NCBI GenBank assembly: GCA_044375955.1
Contig: JBILLS010000060.1
Span: 1 to 6,290, forward strand
DNA from: VGCC01 sp044375955
Lineage (GTDB): Bacteria; Actinomycetota; Actinomycetes; S36-B12
Length of the DNA: 6,290 nt
Direction: 5' to 3'
The position numbers and the translations under genes were made by a program. This document shows positions 1 through 5,582 of the stretch, in pieces (position 1 is the stretch's first letter; every line of letters starts with the position of its first letter). The notes under the pieces are model-generated. The model was given only the letters and a program-made list of their open reading frames with translations, searched no databases and was not told where the DNA came from.

Positions 1-30
1 ACCCTCGTAGGTGAGCGGCCCGGATGCCAC
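1..30 (-). CDS. Possible start of the next gene after metY (metX?), partial
   Basis: Two bases after the metY TGA, a GTG opens a frame that reads V-A-S-G-P-L-T-Y-E-G to the edge of the window without a stop. In many actinobacteria metY is followed by metX (homoserine O-acetyltransferase), which makes the O-acetylhomoserine that MetY uses, and MetX proteins often have a Gly-Pro-Leu-like stretch near the N-terminus. The near-zero spacing would fit translational coupling. No convincing Shine-Dalgarno sequence precedes the GTG, and ten codons are too few to identify a family, so the metX assignment is inference from gene order. Confidence 0.3.
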   Translation of the reverse strand, partial: MASGPLTYEG

Positions 31-32
31 AG

Positions 33-1349
33 TCAGGCCGACTTCGCCGCCCGGAAACCCGCGTCGAGGTCGGCGAGAATGTCGTCGAGTCCCTCGATGC
101 CGACGGCCAGGCGGACCAGCCCGGGGGTGACTCCCGCTGCCAACTGCTCCTCGGGTGTCAGCTGCGAGTGCGTGGTCGACGCCGGGTGGATGACCAGGCT
201 CCGGACATCCCCGATGTTGGCGACGTGGCTATGGAGTTCCAGAGCTTCGACGAACTTTTGGCCCGCCTCGACACCCCCCTTGATCTCGAAGGAGAGCACC
301 CCACCGGTACCGAGCGGCGCATACTTCCGGCCGAGCTCGTACCACGGGCTGCTCGACAACCCTGCGTAGTTCACTGACAGGACTTCATCGCGACCCTGGA
401 GCCACTGTGCGACCGCCAGAGCATTCTCCGTGTGCCGCTGAACGCGCAGGGACAGCGTCTCGAGTCCCTGGGAGATCAGGAAGGCGTTGAAGGGTGCAAC
501 GGCTGCCCCCAGATCACGGAGAAGTTGCACACGCGCTTTCAGGATGTAGGAGAGGTTCACTCCGAATACACCGTTGACGCCGAGGTCGCGGGCGTATACG
601 AGTCCGTGATAGCTCGGGTCGGGCTCGTTGAAGTTGGGGAATCGCTCCGGATTCTGCCCGTAGTCGAATGTGCCACCATCGACGATGACACCTGCGATCG
701 CGGTCCCGTGACCACCGAGGTACTTCGTGGCCGAGTGGACCACGACATCTGCCCCCCATTCGAGCGGACGGATCAGGTACGGGGTGGCCACCGTGTTGTC
801 GACGATCAGCGGGACCCCGACCTCGTGCGCGACGCCCGCGACACCCTCGATGTCGAGGATGTCGTTCTTCGGATTCGAGATGGTCTCTCCAAAGAAGGCC
901 TTGGTGTTCGGCTGTACCGCGCGGCGCCACGAGTCGAGATCATCCGGATCCTCGACGAACGTGACATGGATCCCGAGCTTGGGGAGCGTGTAGTGGAACA
1001 GGTTGTACGTCCCGCCGTACAGGCTCGGGCTAGAAACGATGTGATCGCCCGACTCCGCCACGTTGAGGATTGCCAGAGTCTCGGCCGCCTGCCCACTGCT
1101 GACGAGCAGGCCTCCCACCCCGCCCTCGAGGGCCGCAATGCGGTCTTCGACGACGGCCTGGGTCGGATTCATGATGCGGGTGTAGATATTTCCGAGTTCC
1201 TTCAAGGCGAACAGGTTCGCCGCGTGCGTCGTGTCGTTGAAGGTGTACGACGTCGTCTGGTAGATCGGCAGTGCACGAGCGTTCGTGGTGCCGTCGGGCG
1301 ACTGGCCCGCGTGGATCTGCTTGGTGTCGAAAGACCAACCGTTGCTCAT
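33..1349 (-). CDS. metY: O-acetylhomoserine sulfhydrylase / aminocarboxypropyltransferase (MetY)
   Basis: PLP-dependent cytoplasmic enzyme of the Cys/Met metabolism family. It joins O-acetylhomoserine with sulfide, giving homocysteine and acetate, in direct-sulfhydrylation methionine synthesis; some members also accept methanethiol. The 438 residues are full length for MetY, which is longer than the ~380-400 aa cystathionine synthases and lyases. Visible family motifs are YTRIMNPT (56-63), SSGQAA (84-89), the Tyr of SLYGGTYN (Tyr111), LIVDNTVATP with Asp184 placed for the PLP ring nitrogen, SATKYLGGHG with Lys209 as the Schiff-base lysine, HPASTTHSQL (388-397) and RLAVGIEG (413-420). The ATG has a good ribosome binding site (AGGGAG, 5-nt gap). 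The SAM-IV riboswitch upstream independently supports a methionine-pathway role and implies repression when SAM is high. No catalytic motif looks damaged. Closely related MetZ (O-succinylhomoserine sulfhydrylase) is less likely because of the length and the long insert at 225-262. Confidence 0.95.
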   Translation of the reverse strand: MSNGWSFDTKQIHAGQSPDGTTNARALPIYQTTSYTFNDTTHAANLFALKELGNIYTRIMNPTQAVVEDRIAALEGGVGGLLVSSGQAAETLAILNVAESGDHIVSSPSLYGGTYNLFHYTLPKLGIHVTFVEDPDDLDSWRRAVQPNTKAFFGETISNPKNDILDIEGVAGVAHEVGVPLIVDNTVATPYLIRPLEWGADVVVHSATKYLGGHGTAIAGVIVDGGTFDYGQNPERFPNFNEPDPSYHGLVYARDLGVNGVFGVNLSYILKARVQLLRDLGAAVAPFNAFLISQGLETLSLRVQRHTENALAVAQWLQGRDEVLSVNYAGLSSSPWYELGRKYAPLGTGGVLSFEIKGGVEAGQKFVEALELHSHVANIGDVRSLVIHPASTTHSQLTPEEQLAAGVTPGLVRLAVGIEGLDDILADLDAGFRAAKSA

Positions 1350-1354
1350 GATGA

Positions 1355-1360
1355 CTCCCT
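1355..1360 (-). promoter_or_regulatory. metY ribosome binding site
   Basis: AGGGAG on the minus strand lies 5 nt before the ATG at 1349-1347. It fixes the metY start. I found no strong complementary anti-Shine-Dalgarno segment close by in the leader, so control by sequestering this site is less supported than control of transcription. Confidence 0.75.
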
Positions 1361-1396
1361 ACGTATGTGACATGGAAATGGAGAGATGGACACTGG

Positions 1397-1450
1397 AAAA
1401 AGCGAGCTGGGACGGGAACTACCTACATCGATGGCACATGCAGACCTCGC
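1397..1450 (-). terminator. Terminator-like stem in the metY leader
   Basis: Reading the minus strand, GCGAG (1450-1446), a GT bulge and CTG (1443-1441) can pair with CAG (1409-1407) and CTCGC (1406-1402). TTTTT (1401-1397) follows directly. This is the layout of an intrinsic terminator, though the loop is long (about 31 nt) and the stem has a bulge, so it is weaker than a textbook one. It lies between the SAM-IV aptamer and metY, where a riboswitch terminator would be expected. Its 5' arm can pair instead with the 5' strand of aptamer helix P3. The terminator function is inferred. Confidence 0.4.
1419..1439 (-). CDS. Possible Cys-containing leader peptide (6 codons)
   Basis: An ATG at 1439-1437 opens the frame Met-Cys-His-Arg-Cys-Arg, ending in TAG at 1421-1419. 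A GAGG sequence ends 5 nt before the ATG, and a stronger GGAGG lies 13 nt before it. Two Cys codons in six are notable in front of a sulfur-assimilation gene, because actinobacteria are known to use short Cys-rich upstream reading frames for attenuation. The frame sits in the loop of the terminator-like stem. It is very short, and its two Cys codons are not adjacent as in the known polycysteine leaders, so chance is a real alternative. Confidence 0.25.
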   Translation of the reverse strand: MCHRCR

Positions 1451-1459
1451 AACCTCCGG

Positions 1460-1480
1460 GGCCTTGCCCTGTGCAAGGCC
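1460..1480 (-). promoter_or_regulatory. 8-bp hairpin directly after the SAM-IV aptamer
   Basis: On the minus strand GGCCTTGC (1480-1473) and GCAAGGCC (1467-1460) form a perfect 8-bp stem with a 5-nt loop. Its first two bases overlap the aptamer strand CGCGG (1483-1479), which is expected to pair with the P3 loop. No U-run follows, so it is not an intrinsic terminator. It may be part of the expression platform, a transcription pause hairpin, or a stabilising cap on the aptamer. Confidence 0.5.
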
Positions 1481-1579
1481 GCGCTTGCCCCTACGGGGCC
1501 TGGTCTCCACCGGAGCACCCCACCGCGGTTGGAGGGTTGCCGCTCAGCCAGCCGGGGCTTGTCGCTGAGGCTCTTAACC
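1477..1579 (-). ncRNA. SAM-IV riboswitch aptamer upstream of metY
   Basis: This cis-regulatory RNA binds S-adenosylmethionine and should reduce metY expression when SAM is plentiful. On the minus strand it shows a short P1 (GGTT 1579-1576 with GACC 1505-1502), P2 (CTCAGC 1569-1564 with GCTGAG 1548-1543), and a P2 loop carrying AAGCCCCGGCT. The near-invariant core CGGCAACCCTCC follows (1541-1531). P3 pairs ACCC 1537-1534 with GGGT 1520-1517. P1 closes soon after P3 with no SAM-I-type P4. Outside P1 come a hairpin CCCC/GGGG with a GTA loop (1498-1488) and GCAAGCGCGG, whose CGCGG (1483-1479) matches CCGCG in the P3 loop (1528-1524) as a pseudoknot. A hairpin plus pseudoknot downstream of P1 is what separates SAM-IV from SAM-I. 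P1 is short here (4 bp). Its first strand includes the stop codon of the upstream gene. Confidence 0.9.
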
Positions 1580-2515
1580 TGTTTCCAGGATATACAGAGA
1601 TTCCGAGGGAGCGCAAACCCGACCCCGGCGACAGTCTTCATAGGGGGTGTTCCTCATCATGTCCACCCAGCGATGTGGCGGCAACGCGGACCTCAGTGCG
1701 GCGTCGAGCATGTGCCCCAGGATGTGGTCCGGGGCGTCGGCGAGGACCCGCTCCAGAACCACGGAGGCTCGATAACCGTCCCCCGCCACCCAGAACGCCA
1801 TGGCGGCCGTGATGGCAACTTCCCCGGTCGCCCTGCGGTCGACGCGGCGCAAGAGAGTTGCCAAACGGAGCCCGAGAGCCCGCGCCCGATCCGGCTCCGC
1901 GCAGGCATGCCACAGGACGCAGTCGCGAACCCGCACATCCTGCAGCCCACGCACGAACTGACGCATCTCCGCCTGCGACCACTGCTCGGCACCCGGACAC
2001 GAACCTTCAACAAGACTCGTGATGACGGTGTCGGTCTGGCACCGGTCGGTCAGGGCTCGTGCACGTCGGATCAGGGGCACATCGGGTGTCGGCGTGACCT
2101 GGAAGTCCGAGCGCAGCGGCGCCTGCCAGCCCAACGCCTCTGGCAGGGACCGGATCCCGCCAAAGGGGAAGCCATCCAAGTACCACGTGCGCCCGTCTGT
2201 TGCGATGGTCGCCACGATGGGGATGCCCAAGTCCGCCAGAGCAACGTGGATGCCGTCAACGAGGTCATCCGCGGGCGCTTCCTCAGCGACCCAGATATCG
2301 AGGACAGCCTCTGCCGATACTCGGGAAGCAATGCTGGCGAGTGCCGGGGCCCAGCCTTCATCGCCGCAGATCGGCACATCGGAGCGTTGTGCGAGCACCA
2401 CGGAGCCCGACCTGATCCACAGGATCACTAGGGAGTTCTCGGGCGCGAAGCCGAGTATTCGAGGCACGGCGGTGACAGCGCTCTCCGGCCCGACGATCGT
2501 GATCGTTTCCATCAC
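1574..2515 (-). CDS. DUF4192 domain-containing protein, function unknown
   Basis: A soluble, probably cytoplasmic protein of about 313 residues matching the actinobacterial DUF4192 family, whose biochemical role is unknown. Recognisable pieces are the N-terminal VPRILGFAPENSLVIL (17-32) and the C-terminal AFWVAGDGYRASVVLE (240-255), followed by LGHMLDAALRSALPPHRW (266-283). It has no signal peptide or membrane segment. The frame can start at GTG (2515) or at the ATG directly after it (2512); the ATG, with CAGG 8 nt upstream, seems more likely. About 30 residues follow Trp283, including Cys295 and Cys301. This tail is encoded by DNA that also carries the metY promoter, and its stop codon falls in the riboswitch, so it may be under dual constraint. 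The UPF0104 gene upstream is separated by a terminator-like hairpin, so this gene probably has its own promoter, which I could not locate. Confidence 0.85.
   Translation of the reverse strand: MMETITIVGPESAVTAVPRILGFAPENSLVILWIRSGSVVLAQRSDVPICGDEGWAPALASIASRVSAEAVLDIWVAEEAPADDLVDGIHVALADLGIPIVATIATDGRTWYLDGFPFGGIRSLPEALGWQAPLRSDFQVTPTPDVPLIRRARALTDRCQTDTVITSLVEGSCPGAEQWSQAEMRQFVRGLQDVRVRDCVLWHACAEPDRARALGLRLATLLRRVDRRATGEVAITAAMAFWVAGDGYRASVVLERVLADAPDHILGHMLDAALRSALPPHRWVDMMRNTPYEDCRRGRVCAPSESLYILETG
1582..1616 (-). promoter_or_regulatory. Probable promoter of the riboswitch-metY transcript
   Basis: TTGCGC (1616-1611) and TATATC (1594-1589) are separated by 16 nt and resemble -35 and -10 boxes for the housekeeping sigma factor. 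The start point would fall near the A residues at 1584-1582, a few bases before the first base of aptamer P1 at 1579. That position fits a riboswitch transcript well. The whole promoter lies inside the last 15 codons of the DUF4192 gene. The boxes are good but not perfect, and the start point is inferred. Confidence 0.6.
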
Positions 2516-2606
2516 GACAGCCTGGGACGACCTGGGGGCGAGGAATAGATCCGAAGTCGAGCCCGGGATGAAGGAGCCCCTGGGGACAACATTTAAAACA
2601 CGAAGA

Positions 2607-2644
2607 CCCGGTCGCCGAAGGCTTCCCCTCCCGCGACGACCGGG
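2607..2644 (-). terminator. Terminator-like hairpin after the UPF0104 gene
   Basis: The arms at 2644-2635 and 2616-2607 form a 10-bp GC-rich stem (CCCGGTCG with CGACCGGG, plus a T-G and a C-G pair) closed by an 18-nt loop. On the minus strand the following sequence is TCTTCGTGTTTTAAA, so the U-rich part is a few bases displaced. The stem begins 12 nt past the stop codon of the membrane-protein gene, the expected place for a terminator. The plus-strand side has no T-run, so it appears one-directional. Confidence 0.55.
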
Positions 2645-2655
2645 CGTTCCCGACT

Positions 2656-3759
2656 CTAGTGCGAGCCTCCGGAGGCGTCCCCACCGACACGCCCGCCGAC
2701 CGACGCGAGCACCTGTCCGGCCTTCCGGTACCAGAGCACGATCGCGATGATGCCGATGATGATCTGCGGGATGTAGGACGTTGCACGCCAGACGAGATCC
2801 GCAGCCGTGGCATCACCGTTGGAGACGCCGAAGCTCACCATGAGTGCGATCATCGCGGCGTCGACCGTCCCTAAACCCCCGGGAGTGATGGGGACCATCA
2901 ACCCGAGCTGGCTGATGGCGAACGCGGCGAAAACCACAAGGATCGAGGTCTGCGTGCCGTCCTGAGCCTCGACCCCTCGCAGCGCCACGTACAGGATCAG
3001 GAACTGCGTGAGCGAGACGGCGAGCTGTGCCCCGGTGATCCACGCCCAACGACTCTTGAGGAGCCCGTACATATCGCCCCGGAATTTTGTGATGGGACCC
3101 ACGAGATCGACCGTCGCCAGGGCCTTGATCCTGCCCCGGAAGGGCTTCAGTAATGAGTTACCAAACCTCCCCACAGCCGTTGCCAACCGCTCGGAGCGCA
3201 TGACGAGGACGAACAGGGTCACGGCCCCAATGAGAATCGCAAGGCCGAGAACTGCGATGCCGGTGTGCGTCTGATTGCCCTGCCCGGAAGCGGTCAGCGC
3301 GACGACCCCGAGGATCGGCAGGCCCAGGGTTACGAAGGTGCTCCAGAGCCCCACGGCCGTAATTGCTGCCGTCGCCGACGTGGGGGTGATGCGAAAGGAC
3401 GTCAGCATCCCGAATTGCACGGCCAGGCCTACCGCTCCGCCGCCGGGAATACCGTTACTGATCGCGAACGCGGCCTGGTTCGTCTGCTGGGCCCGCCAGA
3501 ACTTGAGGCCCGGGGCTGCCGCCATGAACGGCAACCCGTAGGCAAGCAGATACAGCACGACGCTGGCGCCGATCAGAATGATTGAGAGGGTGCTCATTCC
3601 ACGAAGCGCAGCTGCAGCATCCGAGTAGCTTCCGATCTGCGGGATGACCTTCCAGAAGATCAGGATGATGAACGCGATACCGATCACACCGAGGATGATC
3701 GACTTTTTCTTGTCGAGGGTCGCTGTCGGTGCCTTCACCTGCTCAGGTCCAGTTGTCAC
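2656..3759 (-). CDS. UPF0104/YbhN family membrane protein (LPG synthase TM-region-like, flippase-like)
   Basis: Integral membrane protein of about 367 residues related to the transmembrane half of MprF (lysylphosphatidylglycerol synthase/flippase). It lacks the C-terminal aminoacyl-transfer domain, so it would not make lysyl-PG itself; lipid or glycolipid translocation is plausible but unproven. About eight hydrophobic segments lie near residues 20-40, 58-80, 128-155, 166-188, 238-260, 272-291, 297-315 and 324-344. ISNGIPGGGAVGLAVQFGML (100-119) and VPITPGGLGTVDAAM (289-303) are the family's conserved regions; the second usually ends PGGLGxxE, and here Asp replaces Glu. The start is uncertain. 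The open frame reaches 3966, but that would overlap the divergent gene and add a non-hydrophobic, atypical stretch. GTG at 3759 and GTG at 3738 are both reasonable, and neither has a clear ribosome binding site, which may mean a leaderless message. Confidence 0.85.
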   Translation of the reverse strand: MTTGPEQVKAPTATLDKKKSIILGVIGIAFIILIFWKVIPQIGSYSDAAAALRGMSTLSIILIGASVVLYLLAYGLPFMAAAPGLKFWRAQQTNQAAFAISNGIPGGGAVGLAVQFGMLTSFRITPTSATAAITAVGLWSTFVTLGLPILGVVALTASGQGNQTHTGIAVLGLAILIGAVTLFVLVMRSERLATAVGRFGNSLLKPFRGRIKALATVDLVGPITKFRGDMYGLLKSRWAWITGAQLAVSLTQFLILYVALRGVEAQDGTQTSILVVFAAFAISQLGLMVPITPGGLGTVDAAMIALMVSFGVSNGDATAADLVWRATSYIPQIIIGIIAIVLWYRKAGQVLASVGGRVGGDASGGSH

Positions 3760-3780
3760 GTTGCGAGGATGCCATACCTG

Positions 3781-3794
3781 GCACGGGGGGGTGC
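3781..3794. other. Small G-loop inverted repeat in the divergent intergenic region
   Basis: GCAC (3781-3784) and GTGC (3791-3794) flank six G, which together with the first base of the second arm make a run of seven G (3785-3791). It lies in the 73-bp space between two divergent start codons, where an operator might be expected, but four base pairs are little evidence. I could not place convincing -35/-10 pairs for either direction. Confidence 0.25.
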
Positions 3795-3832
3795 TGCGAA
3801 TCCACGGACACCCTTTCGGCAGTATCTGCTCC

Positions 3833-4456
3833 ATGCGATTGGACCACGTCTCGTACGCCTGCACACCCGGGGAGATCGGTGACGTGGTCCAGCGAATCGG
3901 GTCGGACTTGGCCGTGACCTTCGTCGATGGTGGCCGCCACCCGTCCTTCGGAACGCGCAACTTCACGGCAGCCCTCGGGGCCGGGTGTTACATCGAAGTG
4001 GTCAGCGCCCTCGACCATCCCGCGGCACTCAAGGCGCCCTTCGGACAGGCAGTCCACGGACGTGCGGAATCCGGGGGTGGCTGGCTCAGTTGGGTCGTCG
4101 CAGTCGCTGACATCAGCGGGATCGAGTCACGCCTGGGTCGAGCCGCATCACCCGGACGACGCGTCCGGCCGGATGGCTCGGAGCTGCGGTGGAAGCAGAT
4201 CGGGGTACTCGACACCATGGACGACCCGGTGCTCCCTTTCTACGTGCAATGGGAGTCCCCGCAGACTGAACACCCCTCGGCGCGGGGCGGAGCCGTCTCG
4301 ATAGCCGGACTCGTGTTGTCGGGAGATCCTGAAACATTGAGTTCGCTGCCGGAACCACTCGGTGACCTTGTGAACATCCAGTGGGTTGACGAGGAGTTTC
4401 CGGGCATCACGACAATCTTGTTCGATACACCCCATGGTCGAGTGAGCATCGACTAA
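3833..4456 (+). CDS. Glyoxalase-like (VOC superfamily, PF13468-type) protein
   Basis: Soluble 207-residue protein resembling the glyoxalase-like family of the vicinal-oxygen-chelate superfamily, whose members use beta-alpha-beta-beta-beta modules to bind a metal and handle small substrates. The N-terminus LDHVSYAC supplies a likely metal-ligand histidine (His5). GGRHPSFGT (33-41) and YIEVVS (53-58) are the family signature, and PFYVQWE (135-141) is the matching element further along. Substrate and reaction cannot be read from the sequence; most PF13468 members are uncharacterised. The start is the ATG at 3833 because homology begins at once (MRLDH). The open frame extends upstream to 3644, but that part is antisense to the membrane-protein gene. 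No Shine-Dalgarno sequence precedes the ATG, so translation may be leaderless. It is first of three plus-strand genes, 28 bp before the transporter. Confidence 0.8.
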   Translation: MRLDHVSYACTPGEIGDVVQRIGSDLAVTFVDGGRHPSFGTRNFTAALGAGCYIEVVSALDHPAALKAPFGQAVHGRAESGGGWLSWVVAVADISGIESRLGRAASPGRRVRPDGSELRWKQIGVLDTMDDPVLPFYVQWESPQTEHPSARGGAVSIAGLVLSGDPETLSSLPEPLGDLVNIQWVDEEFPGITTILFDTPHGRVSID

Positions 4457-4474
4457 CCTCCCCCCACCGCTGAA

Positions 4475-4480
4475 GAAAGG
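4475..4480 (+). promoter_or_regulatory. Ribosome binding site of the AI-2E transporter gene
   Basis: GAAAGG ends 4 nt before the ATG at 4485. The spacing is a little short, but this is the only purine-rich element in the 28-bp gap after the VOC gene stop. Confidence 0.55.
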
Positions 4481-4484
4481 TCCG

Positions 4485-5582
4485 ATGAGCTCCTCCGACG
4501 ATGTCCCGCAGACCCTGAGAACCCTGGCCGGGTACACCTGGCGGATCCTCGTACTCCTCGCCGGTTTCGCGGTCCTCGTCATCGCAATGGGACGAATATT
4601 CCCCGTCGTCTTCGCACTGTTCTTCGCCATGCTGGTCACCGCATGGACTCAGCCGGTCATGAAACTCTTCCAGCGATTTCTGCCGAAGATCATCTCGATG
4701 ATACTCGCGCTGCTCGTCATCATCTCGGCGATCGCGACGATCCTCTACATCGTTGTCACATCCACAATTGCTGAAGGACCCAAATTCGTCAGCAGTCTGC
4801 AATCGGGATTCAAGGAGATCACGACGTGGTTGCAGGAGGGGCCTCTGAAGTTGTCTGACTCAGCCCTCACCAATGTGATTTCCCAAGCCCAGAACGTCGG
4901 GACAAGCGTGGCGAAGGGTTTGCTCGGTGACGCCATGGGTGCGCTCGGTTCGATCGGAACACTTGTCATCGCGGGGTCGGTCTTCATTTTCGGGGTGATC
5001 TTCTTCCTCCTCACTCCGAAGCAGATCTGGAATTGGCTGATCAGCTGGACGCCCAAGGCTCTGCAGACCCCGGTCAACACCTCGGGGTATCTCGCATGGG
5101 ATTCCATCTCCGGCTATACCCGTGGCATCGTCATCGTCGCACTTGCGGACGCCACACTCGTGTTCATCGGGTTATCCATCATGCAAGTGCCCCTCGCGCC
5201 GGCGCTGGCCGCCGTTGTCTTCCTCGGGGCTTTCATCCCCGTCATCGGTGCGCCCGTGGCGACGTTCTTCGCCGCTGTGGTCGCACTGGCCGAGCGCGGA
5301 CCCCTCATCGCCCTTCTCGTGATCGGGCTCACGGTGGTCGTTGGCTCCTTCGATGGCGACGTGCTGCAACCTCTCGTGATGGGCAAGGCCGTGAACCTGC
5401 ACCCCCTCGCGATCGTCTTCGCGATCGCCGCTGGAGGAATCGCACTCGGGATCGTGGGCGCCCTCATCGCGGTCCCCATTGCCGGAGCCCTCTACAGCGT
5501 CGCCAAGTACCTCACGGGACGGGACCCCGACCATCCCTACCCAGGTCCACCACCGGTCCTCACCTCGAGCGCGGGAGCGTAG
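4485..5582 (+). CDS. AI-2E family transporter (PF01594)
   Basis: Inner-membrane protein of 365 residues, normal length for the AI-2E transporter family (named for the autoinducer-2 exporter TqsA). Members export or exchange varied small solutes, including Na+/H+ in some cases, so AI-2 itself should not be assumed. The layout is typical: paired N-terminal membrane segments (about 17-55) and a third (68-93), then a polar amphipathic region (95-157), then a C-terminal bundle (158-178, 215-283, 305-340). Family motifs are AFIPVIGAPVA (249-259), DVLQPLVMGKAVNLHPLAI (292-310) and GIALGIVGALIAVP (318-331). The short hydrophilic tail (345-365) is Pro-rich. The start is set by the GAAAGG element. Its stop codon abuts the ATG of the reductase gene, and its last codons carry that gene's ribosome binding site. 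Confidence 0.9.
   Translation: MSSSDDVPQTLRTLAGYTWRILVLLAGFAVLVIAMGRIFPVVFALFFAMLVTAWTQPVMKLFQRFLPKIISMILALLVIISAIATILYIVVTSTIAEGPKFVSSLQSGFKEITTWLQEGPLKLSDSALTNVISQAQNVGTSVAKGLLGDAMGALGSIGTLVIAGSVFIFGVIFFLLTPKQIWNWLISWTPKALQTPVNTSGYLAWDSISGYTRGIVIVALADATLVFIGLSIMQVPLAPALAAVVFLGAFIPVIGAPVATFFAAVVALAERGPLIALLVIGLTVVVGSFDGDVLQPLVMGKAVNLHPLAIVFAIAAGGIALGIVGALIAVPIAGALYSVAKYLTGRDPDHPYPGPPPVLTSSAGA
5573..5577 (+). promoter_or_regulatory. Ribosome binding site of the aldo/keto reductase gene
   Basis: GGGAG lies 5 nt before the ATG at 5583 and inside the last codons of the transporter gene. The spacing and the abutting TAG-ATG suggest translational coupling between the two genes. Confidence 0.7.

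Noticed and set aside
432..1370. Long open frame on the plus strand (312 codons) opposite metY
   Set aside because: It lies antisense to a clearly conserved PLP enzyme; its translation is rich in Arg, Val and Asp, has no recognisable domain, and is the usual high-GC shadow frame.
1359..1373. Second mini frame just before metY (Met-Ser-His-Thr-stop)
   Set aside because: Four codons with no Shine-Dalgarno sequence; its TAG merges with the metY ribosome binding site, and nothing distinguishes it from chance.
1477..1579. SAM-I or SAM-II class as alternatives for the riboswitch
   Set aside because: The SAM-I-type P4 between P3 and the closing of P1 is missing, and a hairpin and pseudoknot lie outside P1, as in SAM-IV. 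SAM-II is far smaller and has a different core.
1367..2431. Long plus-strand open frame (354 codons) opposite the leader and the DUF4192 gene
   Set aside because: It crosses the riboswitch in antisense and continues antisense to DUF4192. The composition is low-complexity Arg/Pro/Gly, there is no family match and no ribosome binding site, so it is a shadow frame.
3644..3832. N-terminal extension of the VOC frame to 3644
   Set aside because: The extension is antisense to the membrane-protein gene, and family similarity begins exactly at the ATG at 3833.
3760..3966. N-terminal extension of the UPF0104 frame to 3966
   Set aside because: It would overlap the divergent VOC gene by more than 130 bp and adds about 69 residues with no family resemblance before the first membrane segment.
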